From: Tulasnella sp. 424
Lineage: Eukaryota > Basidiomycota > Agaricomycetes > Cantharellales > Tulasnellaceae
Direction: 5' to 3'
Assembly: GCA_019633425.1 (NCBI GenBank)
Contig: WSUB01000001.1
Location: 558,001-622,000 of the forward strand
Length of the DNA stretch: 64,000 nt
Positions 49,016 to 58,754 of this stretch are shown piece after piece (position 1 is the first letter of the stretch; each line of letters opens with the position of its first letter). The position numbers and the translations under genes are program-made. The notes under the pieces were generated by a model. It searched no databases and had not been told where the DNA came from. It saw only the letters and a program-made list of their open reading frames with translations.

Positions 49016-50774
49016 TCAAGGGCGTTGGCGTTTCCGGGGACGAATATCTGGGGTCGCGGAGGTTGCTGACGACACCACCGATGCCGAGCGCTTGTGCTAT
49101 GGAGAGGTTCGACAGCAGCGTTAACGAGCGAGCACATATCAGATCAGAAAAAAAAGTACAGACCCTGCTGCCCGAAGGTTCCGCACTAATCGCGGATCCC
49201 TCTCTATCCGTCCGGCCTCGATCGGTCTCGCCAGTTCCGTCAGCATCCGTCTCCGCAGCTTCGCTTCCATCTCTTAGTCTTGATTTGTTGGTCCTTATTT
49301 CGTGTTCCACTCTGTCTAATGCCTTCTTCATATCGAGCAAACCTCCCGCTGCAGCTTGGAGGCCTTCCAACTTTTCCAAATTCGCGGCAGTTGGCATGAC
49401 CAGTCGTTCCGGGTGGACGCCTGTCTCTTGAATGACCGCGTTGACCTTTTGCTTGAGAGATGATTTTGGTTGTGGTATGAGACTGCTCCGGAAGTGAACG
49501 GGTTTGTGTGTTTTGGTTGTGAGAGAGGACGTCGTGAGAGGAGCTGTGGGTTGGGTGAGGCAGTGGACAGGATCAAAGGAGGTCTCTGGGACAGTAGGGG
49601 CACTTGAAAGGGAGATTGCTTGCGGCTGCTTTGGAGTGGCTCCCCCACTGACGCTCCCGCTCTTCTGTCGACCTCCAGCTGCTGGCAAAGACGACGGTCC
49701 GGAGTAAGGCGATGGCATGGCAATCATGTTGTTGTTTGCCACGGGTGAATCCAACTCCATTCCATCGGATCTTCGAGGGACTCGCGGCCTCGAGCCAATG
49801 TTGAGCGGTGGGAGTGAGTTGGTTGGGTCATCCACTCGAAGACTGAGCGAAGCAAGGCCACTTTCCATGCCAGCTAAGGTCCTTAGCAAATCGTCCCTTT
49901 CCCGTTGGAATCTTCGCTCATTTTGTTCAATCCGTTTACACTCGATGTACAACGCTTCCTCTTCGGTGATTTGAGCCGGAGTCCTTGAGAAGAGGCCGTT
50001 CAGATAATTTCTTCGTTGGTCTTCCCGAACTAGTGATGGCAAATTTAGCGGACGAAATTGCGCCGCGTGAAAGCAAGTCACCTTTGTCGTAGTTGTAACT
50101 TGACATGACTTGGTTCTTGGTCTGTTCGTCCCCAGCGAATGGTCGGCTTTTAATCAACTTTCGACAGATATGGTAGTATCGGGCTTTTAAATCCTAAAAA
50201 CCGATAGTAAAGATAGTTAATATTGGCGCTGCAGCCTATAGAGCATATATATAGTAGAAATCACCTGCATAGACCTCGGCTTTCCTTCAGGAAAGTCGTA
50301 GCGGTCATGGATCACGAAAAACCGAACATCGTATTCTTTGACAAGTGCAAAGAGATAGTCCGTCTCCTCTCTCGACCAGTCCGGATCCTCAAGCATACGC
50401 GAGTATTCCTCGGAAGAATATTCGTGCGCTATAGGCGGGATGTTGCCGTACTTCGCGAATGGGTACTCTTCTTCTGGTTGAGGCGGCGAAGTCTTGGTCC
50501 AATGATGCATGCCGAGTCCATCAGCCCGATTAGGATGTTGAAACTCCTTCCATTCCCATTTGACCTTCGCTCTTCCCAGTTCAGGTCTTGCCTTTAACTT
50601 GGGCCTTGCGTATTGGGCAACCAAGGTCGGGGCGGAGTCCCCAATGAGCTGGTAAAGCTCACGAGTGATTCCAGCTTCTCTCCGAGTTTGAGGAGCCTTT
50701 TTAGGAGCGGGTTTAGTTCCTATTGGGTTCTGGGGCAAGTTGAGGATGTCCCGGACGTCTGCTGCCGTAGCCAT
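49016..50774 (-). CDS. SWC4: SWR1/NuA4 complex subunit SWC4 (DMAP1/Eaf2)
   Basis: SWC4 is shared by the SWR1 remodeller (H2A.Z deposition) and the NuA4 acetyltransferase in the nucleus. The first in-frame ATG is at 50774 (MATAADVRDILNLPQNPIGT). The DMAP1/SANT-like region follows: KVKWEWKEFQHPNRADGLG, EYPFAKYGNIPPIAHEYSSE and DPDWSREETDYLFALVKEYD plus VRFFVIHDRYDF, which is diagnostic. Later exons carry RRNYLNGLFSRTPAQITEEE, a coiled coil (IECKRIEQNERRFQRERDDL) and the C-terminal helical part (LKQKVNAVIQETGVHPERLV). The last exon is short: SGSR joins HKRSASVVSSATSATPDIRP and RKRQRP, a basic tail. The unspliced frame would read on without that tail, so the splice is preferred. It is divergent from THOC7, 118 bases between start codons. 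Confidence 0.9.
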
Positions 50775-50892
50775 GGTGGGCGCTGGAACTTGCGGTGGTG
50801 GCAAGAAAGAAAGTTGACCGCGGGATATTTGAGCGGGCTCTTCGCTTCCAAATGTTTGGACCTAGACCGAGCCTTTCACCACTGCAACGACC
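50775..50892. promoter_or_regulatory. bidirectional promoter region between SWC4 and THOC7
   Basis: The two start codons are only 118 bases apart on opposite strands, so both core promoters and both 5' leaders must lie here or overlap the genes. No TATA box is evident. This is inferred from geometry alone. Confidence 0.6.
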
Positions 50893-52083
50893 ATGAACTC
50901 GACAGCGCCACACAATGCCCGGCCAACAGATGCGACGTATGACGAGGAAGGTGAGAAGAGGAAATAGCATCCATAGTCCGCTCCTGACTTCAACTCTCTA
51001 GATGAACTCATCATCTCTCGCATGGCAAACGACGAGAAAATCCTGCGACGACTAGCAAAGCGTTTCCGAACTCTTTCATCCGTCGCAAGCTCTACCGATC
51101 AAGCACCATCGCCTCATCTATCTTCCGCTCTTGCAATGTCACGGGAGCAGCAACTACGCGAACTGCAGGAGTCCTTCCTCCTGGATGTGGACGCCTTCGA
51201 GACCATGCTGCTCAAGAATCAGCAGGTTTGTCTGGCCGAGGAGAGAATGGTGCAGCAGTACGAGACCGAGAACGATCGTATAGGTAAGCTATAACGATGC
51301 TGCTCCTCCTTCCCGTACTCATTGCCATAGTGCTTTGACAGCGAACGAGCACAGGTCACTTGAGGCCGAAATTGCTCAGCTCAAGACCGAGCTAGTTGAA
51401 GCTCAACTCACTCGAAAGCGCAGGATGGAGTATGATGCTGTAGCTGAGCAGATCAACAAGTTCTCCTCTCGCGCAGATCTCGAAAAGTGGGTTTTGTCCC
51501 TCTCCTTATTCTGGAGCTATTGTTTATATGATTTGTTAGAGCCGTTGCTGTTCTGGAGGAAGAGGTCTCCGTGGCTCGGACAGAGCGTGACAAGCTGAAG
51601 GAGGAATTCATCTCTCGCAAGCTCGAGTTCGACCTTATTGTTACGTCTCTACAAGATATTCGTGGGCGGGGTCTAGGCAAAGTGGACGCTGCTGCCCTGC
51701 AAGATGGTACCGCAGAAGAAGAGGGTCATGAAACCAAGCCCAGTGCTCTCAACCCCAATGCCAAACCGTTTCAGCCATTTGCCGGACTGCATTCTGGTAT
51801 TCCCTCTAGACCGTCAACCCCTTCTGGCCCGGCTGGCGCGTCGTCACACTTGGCGGTTCCGGCGTACTTGCAGCGGAGCGGTTCGCGGGCAGGGTCAACC
51901 CGATCTTCTCCAGTACCTCCAACGCAAGGTACTATCAAGCCGGACGACGATATCGAGATGGGCGAAGTCGCGGAGGATGCCCCCACCGCGTCTCCACCTA
52001 AGTCTCGCCGTCCGAAAGAGGAATTAGAGGAAGGAGAGGCGTCCGATATGAGTAGTGAACTCAGTGAACCACCCGACGAGTGA
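50893..52083 (+). CDS. THOC7: THO complex subunit 7
   Basis: THOC7 is a coiled-coil subunit of THO/TREX, which couples transcription to mRNA export. The first exon is short: ATG 50893 gives MNSTAPHNARPTDATYDEE, then a 46-base intron (50956-51001) joins DELIISRMANDEKILRRLAK and RFRTL. That joined text matches the family's D..I..R..NDE..LRRL..R start, so the later ATG (51022) is not the true start. Two more introns interrupt the coiled-coil region (EAEIAQLKTELVEAQLTRKR, VLEEEVSVARTERDKLKEEF, DLIVTSLQDIRGRG). The last exon is a disordered Ser/Pro-rich and acidic tail ending SSELSEPPDE. Length is about 310 residues. Its 3' flank (52097 onwards) is duplicated at 57078. Confidence 0.88.
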
Positions 52084-52096
52084 TGTTGTATTTCTT

Positions 52097-52460
52097 ATGA
52101 CCATAATTGTATTTTTACACGTCCTATTGCTCCTTTAGTCTCTCATACGACCGCTCTTATTGAGGCCTTTCGCCATCGAGTTCGTTTGTAGATTTCCAAA
52201 AGAACAGCCCTGGTGTCGCATAGTGTATTGTGCTGCTTAATTAGTGGCATATATGGGGTCCAAAACAATCTAACGAAGGTTCAAATGTCCGAGAGAATGA
52301 GGGCAGTGCAAGGGTCAGCTTGAGGAATTATGGGAGGATTCTAAAAGGCGATCGGTTAAGCTATTTATTTCCCGTGGAAGCATAGAAAGGGCGAGATGGG
52401 ATATTTGCCCTAATCTCGGGGCGACTGGAGTAGACCATCAAGGGGCGTTCGGGCGTTGAG
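52097..52460 (+). repeat. duplicated flank, copy 1 (3' of THOC7 and of the first RING gene)
   Basis: This stretch, from just after the THOC7 stop to the 3' end of the first RING gene, recurs at 57078-57450. Shared landmarks in order are atgaccataattgtatt, cacgtcctat with gctcctttagtct, gccatcgagttcg, tggtgtcgc, gcagtgcaagggtcagct and agaccatc. The copies differ by many substitutions and small indels, so the duplication is not recent. Confidence 0.8.
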
Positions 52461-53709
52461 TTCTAGGTCGGCCTAAACGGCAGTGTAAGTACCATCTCGT
52501 CGGTCCAGAACGACAAACGTTACTTACTGGGTTCAAAAACAACTTCAGTAGGAGTCCAATCCATTCCATTTGGGGAAGGGGAGCGAGGAGGCTGGATGTG
52601 ACGAGAGTCCGAGGATGGACGCTGTGCTGATGGCAACTCCGAGATTTTTGGCTTGGCGCTCCCCGAAGACTGCTTCGCTTCGACTTGGGATTTATTTGAA
52701 GGTAAATGAACTTTGATGTTAGAACTGGCTGGAACTGTGGTCGTTGGAGCTTGCGCCTTGGCTTTCGTCGAGTTCAGCGACTGTTGCGACGGTACGGTCC
52801 TCGCTATCCGTTCATCGACCTGAAAGAAAAATTTAATGTCACCACCTCCATTAATCATCTTTACGAACAAATGCTGTTACCCTCGCAGAAACTGTGGGGA
52901 TATGAGGCGGTTTGGGCACCTTACTATTCGACGATGGGATTGGATGCCTAGAAAAAGGTTGGGCTTAGTTGACAACCACACCCAGGAGATGCTAAAACCC
53001 ACATCTCAACCCCCAAAGTAATTTTAAATGTTTATAATTAGTATATTAGAGTATGGGCGGCCTCTATGAAGCACTACACTTACATATTGCTCTAGAGTTG
53101 TCTTCACAGCGTCTGATACTAGTGCAGCGGTATCCTTTGCGCTTCTGCGGGTGGCATAATTAGGCATAGACTGGCAACGATTTATTGTTTAATCCACTTA
53201 TTGTATACCTGAGTTTTTCGTCTTCAAGCCTGCGGGTAAGGTATTCCACATCCTTGTTTGCCTGTTCGAGCTCCGCCCTCAAGCTATCCGCCTCGTCTTT
53301 CCACTTCCTCTTAGAACGAGCTGCTTCTATCCTCGTTTTCTCCTTGAATTGGTCCATCTCGAGCTGGGCAGCGGCAAGCTTCTTCTCGGTATCCTCCAAC
53401 TTTGTCTGCATGGTGTTGGCTTCGGAAAAGTCGATGAAGAGCTTTAAAACGACACCTCTTGTTAGGTTGGATAAGTTGCTCGCATATGCGCCGGCCGGTT
53501 TCCATCGGCAAGCAGGGCAACCGAGCTGCCTCAGCTGCGCAATGCAACCGCGACAAAAGACATGTCCTGTAGTATCGGTTAATTAGAGAATAGACGCTAC
53601 CATAACTCGTTGCTTCAAAGATTCGCATACCGCAACCCCGAAAGACGTGTGCTTCCGAATCTATACCGCCAGAACCAAAGGGAGCATAACACAGAGGACA
53701 GTCGACCAT
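52438..53709 (-). CDS. RING-finger coiled-coil protein, array copy A (type 1, apparently intact)
   Basis: A complete 287-residue reading can be built from six exons (53709-53631, 53566-53209, 53144-53084, 52919-52881, 52819-52528, 52472-52438), with all phases agreeing. The N-terminus starts MVDCPLCYAPFGSGG. Exon 1 to exon 2 completes a C3HC4 RING: C-x2-C, then CGHVFCRGCIAQLRQLGCPA followed by C, with spacings C-x18-C-x-H-x2-C-x2-C-x8-C-x2-C. Then comes LKLFIDFSEANTMQTKLED and a coiled coil of about 90 residues. The next parts are SAKDTAALVSDAVKTTLEQY, VPKPPHIPTVSAR, a Ser/Pro/Lys-rich part, NGMDWTPTEVVFEPS and the end RPRTQRPNAP. RING, LFIDF and coiled coil in this order recall TRAIP-type E3 ligases. 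Substrate and role are unknown. Confidence 0.75.
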
Positions 53710-53831
53710 TCGAAGACAGGTCAAGGAACGTTGCAAGTCTTGTGGTGGTTCTTCCGGACTGGCTGACGCCTCGCGTCTCGGTCTGGACGGGTGGCTGAAC
53801 GCTTAAGTCCGGGGGGCTTACGACTGACGCC

Positions 53832-53977
53832 GTTCCTACCAACTTCAGAAGTTATGCAACTATTACTATTACCGACGGCAAGAATGCCCTTGGTCCGTCG
53901 ACTGGCCACCGTTGGTCGTGATACGTTGAACCTCTCCAATTCATTCATTCATTACCAGACGTATTACAACCATTCAT
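53832..53977 (-). repeat. shared upstream module, copy A
   Basis: About 145 bases lying about 120 bases upstream of the copy A start codon. It recurs upstream of copy D (58868-59008), partly upstream of copy B (55585-55658), and at 60610-60744. Landmarks are cctaccaacttcagaagtt, cgtcgactggccaccgttgg, tcgtgatacgttgaacctct and gtattacaacc. Repetition at the same place relative to the genes suggests it carries their promoter. Confidence 0.75.
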
Positions 53978-54276
53978 CAAGATCGTGACACACCGACACG
54001 CCATACGAAACCAAGCATACGAAAACAAGGACGAAAACAAGAACGAAACCACCGACGTACCATACGAAATTAGCGGCGCGCCATGCGAAACCCAGACCGC
54101 GCCATACGAAACCAACGGCGCGCCATGTTGTTTTCACACCCTCCGATACCAAGGCGGGAGTATTCTTTGTGCTTCTGTGGGAGGCGCGTTTAAAGAAGGA
54201 TCAGCAATGACTTGTGGTTTCAATCCGTTCATTGTATACCTGAGCTTCTCGTTTTCAAGCCTGCGGGTAAGATATT
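53964..54276 (-). pseudogene. RING coiled-coil family, copy F (type 2, 3' fragment)
   Basis: Only the end of the coiled coil (LTRRLENEKLR) and the last exon survive. After a GT..AG intron the final exon reads STKNTPALVSEGVKTTWRAV and then a hydrophobic tail in steps of seven (GFVWRG, GFAWRA, NFVWYV, GFVLVF), ending VSVCHDLDEWL. Homology to the other copies stops at about 54276, where an LTR-like sequence begins. The RING exon and most of the coiled coil are missing. It is the partner of intact copy E. Confidence 0.7.
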
Positions 54277-54279
54277 ATC

Positions 54280-54751
54280 TGTTACCGCTCATCTCTGCTA
54301 CCTCGACTCCAACTTATGACCAGTGATCGCCACGAGGTTGATCACCATCAAGAGCATAACAGGTGGCTCGCCTACCCCTTTCGGGGACTCCCCTCCCCTA
54401 CCATACCGTACCCTAATTCAAAACAACGCCTGAACGTGCAAACCACTAGCGGCCGGACTCCAGTCCGGTTTGCAATCTTCGCCTGAAGGTTCTTGTTTTC
54501 CATTTGTTACGTACTCAATACTCGACACGCCTTATGGTTTAGCTAAAGCTATTCTGTCTTGACACTCCCTCCCCCTCTTACTTCCATATCGCCTTTGGCA
54601 CCGTAGACCCACTTCTGCTTGCTTGTTTCTCGCTCTTCGTTACTACTTGTGGTAGCGATTCCCCGATTAGTCGGGACCGTGCCTTGTCGCCTTTGAGGAT
54701 TGACTGTTTGCACGGTATATAAATAAAGATTACCAACCAACCACCCAACCA
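54280..54751 (+). mobile_element. LTR-like sequence (solo LTR candidate)
   Basis: A 472-base block unrelated to the RING genes fills the junction between fragment F and fragment B. It begins TGTTACCGCTC and ends CCCAACCA, fitting the TG..CA ends of LTRs. It has a TATA-like tatataaataaag at 54716-54728 and a perfect hairpin ccggactccagtccgg at 54453-54468. There is no reverse transcriptase, and the two flanks do not share a target-site duplication. Their RING-family homology is to different gene parts: coiled coil on the left, a splice donor on the right. So it is either a solo LTR left after recombination between two elements, or unrelated filler. A second copy elsewhere in the genome would settle it. 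Confidence 0.45.
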
Positions 54752-55407
54752 ACTTACATGTTGCCGGGGGGCTGATACTAAGGCGGCAATATCCTTCGTG
54801 CTTCTGTGGGAGGCGCGTTTAGACAGAGAATGAGCAATGATTTGTGGTTTCGATCCATTCAATGTGTACCTGAGCTTTTCGTCTTCAACTCTGCGAGTAA
54901 GATATTCCACTTTCCTGTTCGCCTTTTCGAGCTCTACCTTCAAGCTATCCGCCTCGTCTTTCCACTTCCTTTGGAGACGATTTGTTTCCCTCCTCGCTTC
55001 CTCCTTAGATTGTTCCAGTTTCTTCTCGGCGTCCCTCCTCACTTCCTCTTTAAATCGATCCATCTCTCGTTGGGCAGCAGCAAGCTTCTTCTTGGTATCC
55101 TCGAACTTTGTCTGGAAGGTGTTGGCTTCGGAAAAGTCGATGAAGAGCCTCAAAACGACTTCGCTTGATAGGTTGCTTGCATGTGCACTGGGCGGTTTCC
55201 ATCGGCAAACAGGGCAGCCGATCCGTGTCAGCTGTGCAATGCAACCGCGACAGAAGACGTGACCTATGATATCGATTTATTAGAGCATGGAACGCTATAA
55301 TAACTCGCTGCCTCGGGGATTTGCATACCACAACCACGAAAGGCGTGAGCTTCCGAATCTACACCGCCAGAACCAAAGAGAGTGTAACAGAGAGGACAAT
55401 CGACCAT
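54752..55407 (-). pseudogene. RING coiled-coil family, copy B (type 1, 3' truncated)
   Basis: The start MVDCPLCYTLFGSGG (ATG 55405-55407), the intron and the second RING half (GHVFCRGCIAQLTRIGCPVC) are intact. So are LRLFIDFSEANTFQTKFED and a coiled coil lengthened by one insertion (EVRRDAEKKLEQSKEEARRE). The third exon reads STKDIAALVSAPRQH up to the GT donor, and there homology ends at the LTR-like block. The downstream exons (PKPPH, MDWTP tail) are gone. If transcribed without that splice, the frame would run into the LTR and stop at 54578. The RING itself keeps all zinc ligands, so a shortened product is possible. Confidence 0.7.
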
Positions 55408-55658
55408 TCAAAGACAGGTCAAGCACTGGTGCAATTCTTGTGTGTGGAGAACCTTTCTAGCAGGCGCGCTGACGGAGGTCAAGTCACGGTGCGGTCCTCG
55501 TGGCGGAGGACCTTCGTGCTCGTTGATGCCTCGCCTTCTCGGCCCCGACACACTTAAGTCCGGCCGGGGTGTATGGATAGTGTTGATCCTACCAACTTTA
55601 GAAAGCGTGCCCCTAGTCCATCAGCTGGCCATTGTTGTTTGTGATTCGCCGCACCTCC

Positions 55659-55795
55659 GGCCCTTTGACCAGCAGCTATTTACTCGGGGCGTGGATCCCG
55701 ACCTCGCTGAAGAGGATATCCGCCTGGAGCGACTGAACGAGGAAACGAGGTGCACGTATGAAATGGTAAGCATGATCCGACACTCGCGTTAACAA
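55659..55795 (+). other. possible orphan exon between array copies B and C
   Basis: On the plus strand, just after the truncated upstream module of copy B, one frame reads RPFDQQLFTRGVDPDLAEED and IRLERLNEETRCTYEM. It is followed by a good donor (GTAAGC) and, 50 bases on, a possible acceptor (TTAACACAAG). The text is strongly protein-like (charged, helical) but I recognise no family and find no partner exons. It may be a fragment of a gene caught up in the duplications. Confidence 0.3.
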
Positions 55796-55985
55796 AGATG
55801 CTCCTGAAAGTTAACACAAGTATGCATTGTCCCCAAAGCGTCATGGCATAGCGTAGGATGCGAAAGAAATGGTTGTAGGGTCATCGTATGTTTCGAACTG
55901 GGAGAATGCGCACAAACGAGAGCTGCGATTGGTTATTGTTTGTTATCACACCAACTGCGCGAGCGTAGAAGAACGGCCTTCCATT

Positions 55986-56867
55986 TTAATCGTTTTGGAG
56001 AGCGCGGAGCAGGTCAACCAAGCATCGGTGACCGAAGCCCAATACGAAACTAAGGACCCATATGAAAGCGATGGCGCGGCACATGAAAGCGACGGCGCGG
56101 TGCATGAAAGCGACGGCGCGGTGCACGAAAGCAACGGCGCGACAGGCCAATACGGAACCAAAGGCCAATATGAAAGCGACGGCGCGGCATACGAAAGCGA
56201 CGGCGCGGTGTACGAAAGCAACGGCGCGGTGTACGAAAGCAACGGCGCGGTGTACGAAAGCAACGGCGCGGCATGTTGCCAACTTGAAGGCGGCAGTGTC
56301 CTTTGCGCTTCTGTGGGAGGCGCGTTTAAAGACGAATCAGCAATGATTTGTGGTTTCAATCCGTTCATTGTATACCTGAGCTTCTCGTTTTCAAGCCTGC
56401 GGGTAAGATAATCCACATTCCAGTTCGCCTGTTCGAGCTCCGCCTTTAAGTTATCCGCCTCGTCTTTCCACTTCCTTCGCAGACGATCTGTTCCATCCTC
56501 ACTTCCTTCTTAAATCGATCCAACTCGAATTTGGCAGCAGCAAGCTTCTTCTCGGTATCCTTTAACTTTGTCTGCAAGGTGTTGGTTTCAGAAAAGTCGA
56601 TGAAGAGCCTCAACACGACTCCTCTTGATAGGTTGCTTGCATATTCGCTGCCCGGTTTCCATCGGCAAGCAGGGCAACCGATTTGTGTCAGCTGCGCAAT
56701 GCAACCGTGACAGAAGACGTGTCCTATGATATTGGTTTATTAGAGCATGAAACGCTGTAATAACTCGCTGCCTCGAGGATTGGCATACCACAACCCCGAA
56801 AGGCATGTGCCTCCGAATCTACACCGCCAGAACCAAAGGGAGTGTAACAGAGAGAACAATCGACCAT
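55986..56867 (-). pseudogene. RING coiled-coil family, copy C (type 2, frameshifted)
   Basis: The start MVDCSLCYTPFGSGG and the second RING half (GHVFCHGCIAQLTQIGCPAC) are present, then LRLFIDFSETNTLQTKLKD. In the coiled coil a single T is missing near 56491 relative to copies B, D and E (tgttcc against tgtttcc). The frame shifts there to VCEGSGKTRRIT and stops. Beyond it, the original coiled-coil frame, intron and last exon are still readable: SAKDTAAFKLATC, then an expanded RAVAFVH-type heptad repeat, then WVLSFVLGFGHRCLVDLLRA. The first RING cysteine pair is C-S-L-C, as in copy E. One base change makes it a likely pseudogene unless the reference has an error at that site. Confidence 0.7.
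56061..56273 (+). repeat. 21-bp minisatellite inside the last exon of copy C
   Basis: Nine near-identical 21-bp units (core gaaagc-acggcgcgg) lie in two blocks of four and five, separated by one 24-bp variant spacer; total 213 bases, exactly divisible by three. On the minus strand each unit gives the hydrophobic heptad RAVAFVH; on the plus strand it gives AVYESNG. Looser versions of the same unit occur at about 54010-54125 (copy F) and 59040-59150 (copy E). Confidence 0.9.
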
Positions 56868-57077
56868 TCAAAGACAGGTGCGATTCTTGTGGTGGAGGAC
56901 CTTCTTGCTCGCTGACGCCTCGCGTTCTCGGCCTAGACGGGTCGTTATACTCTTAAGTCCGGAGGTGTTGATCCTTCAGAAGTTGCAGCTACGCGAGTAC
57001 CACCTGAAACACGCGAACACGTGTTCTCAGACCGCCCAAAATACAGACGCCTGACTTCCGACCAAACTAGGAGTGCC

Positions 57078-57450
57078 ATGACCATAATTGTATTCTGGCA
57101 CGTCCTATCGCTCCTTTAGTCTATCGCACGACCGCCGTTATTGATGGGTGCCGCCATCGAGTTCGGTTGTAAATTTACAAAAGAACAACGCTGGTGTCGC
57201 GAAGTGTATTTTTGTTGTCTTAATTAGGAAGACATATGGGATTCAAAAACAATCAAATTATGGTTCAAGTATATGCGAACATAAGGGGAGAGCAGTGCAA
57301 GGGTCAGCTGGAGGGATTATTGGGGCTTCCAAACAGTGGATCGGTTTCGCCGTGTATTTCATGTGGAAGCATCGGAGGGGCGGGAGGAAATATTTTCCCT
57401 AGCATCCGGGATGACTGAAACAGACCATCGCGGGGGGTTCGGGCACTGAG
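57078..57450 (+). repeat. duplicated flank, copy 2 (3' of copy D)
   Basis: This is the second copy of the sequence that follows THOC7 at 52097-52460, in the same position relative to a type 1 RING gene. It shows that the duplicated unit reached beyond the RING genes into THOC7's 3' flank. THOC7 coding sequence itself is not seen here. Confidence 0.8.
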
Positions 57451-57462
57451 TCCCAGGTCCGC

Positions 57463-58754
57463 CTACACGGCAGTGTAAGTACCATCTCGTAGTCCAGGAC
57501 GACAAACATTACTTACTGGGTTCAGAAACAGCTTCAGCATGAGTCCAATCCATTCCTTTTGATTAAGGGAGCTAGTAGGCTGGATATGACGAGGGTTCGG
57601 GGACGGAGGCTGCACTGATACCAACTCCGGGACTCTGCGCGTGACACTCTCCGAAGCCTGCCCCGTTTCGACTCGAACCTCATTTGGAGGTAATTGCAAT
57701 TCAATGTTTGAGTTATCTGGGGCTGTGGTAGCTGGAGCTCGTGCCTTGGCTTTCGTCGACTTCAGCAACGGTTTCAGCAAAGCGTTAAACAACTGCAGCG
57801 GTGTCCTCGTTGTACGTTCGCTGGGCTGAAAGAAAGTTTTGATGTCATGATGCATATCAAGTAATTTTACGAGCAAATGCTGTTACCCTCGCAGAAACAG
57901 TGAGGACATGGGGCGGTTTGGGTAACTTATTCGACGATGGGATCGGAGGCCTAGATACGGTCAGAGTTAGTCTACAACCACGCCCAAGATGTGCCAAAAC
58001 TCACATCTCAGCCCCCAATGCAATTCAAAGTGTTCACAATTAGCGGATTAATATCGACTGATCACGATGAAGCCCTTCACTTACATATTGCCGGGGGGCC
58101 GATACTAAGGCGGCAATATCCTTCGTGCTTCTGTGGGAGGCGCGTTTAAACAAGAATGAGCACTGATTTGTAGTTTCGATCCATTCAATGTGTACCTGAG
58201 CTTTTCGTCTTCAAGCCTGCGGGTAAGATATTCCACATTCCTGTTCGCCTTTTCGAGCTCCGCCTTCAAGCTATCCGCCTCGTCTTTCCACTTCCTCTGG
58301 AGACGATCTGTTTCCCTCCTCGCTTCCTCCTTAAATCGTTCCATATCGAGCATTGCAGTAGCAAGTTTCTTCTCGATGTCGTCGAATCGATCCATCTCTA
58401 GTCGAGCAGCGGCAAGCTTTTTCTCGTTATCTTCCATCCTCCTCTGTAAGTCGTCCAAGGCGTTGGCTTCGGAAAAGTCGATGAAGAGCCTCAAAACGAC
58501 TCCGGGTGATAGGTTGGTTGCATATGCATACTCGTTGGGCGGTTTCCATCGGCAAATAGGGCAACCGATTTGTGTCAGCCGCGCAATGCAACCGCCACAG
58601 ACGACGTGTCCTATTATAACGGTTTATTAGAGCATGAAACGCGATAATACCTCGCTGCCTCGAGAATTGGCATACCACAACCACGAAAGGCGTGAGCTTC
58701 CGAATCTTCACCCTCAGAACCAAAGACAGTGTAACAGAGGGGGCAATCGACCAT
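57463..58754 (-). CDS. RING coiled-coil protein, array copy D (type 1, altered C-terminus)
   Basis: Copy D has the same exon plan as copy A. It starts MVDCPLCYTVFGSEG (ATG 58752-58754). The second RING half is GHVVCGGCIARLTQIGCPIC, with all eight ligands kept. Then come LRLFIDFSEANALDDLQRR, a coiled coil with an added repeat (DIEKKLATAMLDMERFKEEA), STKDIAALVSAPRQY, LPKPPHVLTVSAR, and a Ser/Pro-rich part that begins PSERTTRTPLQLFNALLKPL. Near 57555 one base is missing relative to copy A (44 bases against 45 between the matching HIQP and DWT/IG positions). The MDWTP motif is therefore read out of frame, as WIGLMLKLFLNP, and the unspliced frame stops at 57463. Copy A's final stop is also changed in D. 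The RING and coiled coil could still work; the tail is probably decaying. Confidence 0.6.

Noticed and set aside
55869..56411. 180-codon plus-strand frame with ESDGAV/YESNGAV repeats
   Set aside because: The 21-bp minisatellite keeps several frames open on both strands. The minus-strand reading joins to a spliced RING/coiled-coil gene in three copies, so the plus-strand frame is a by-product.
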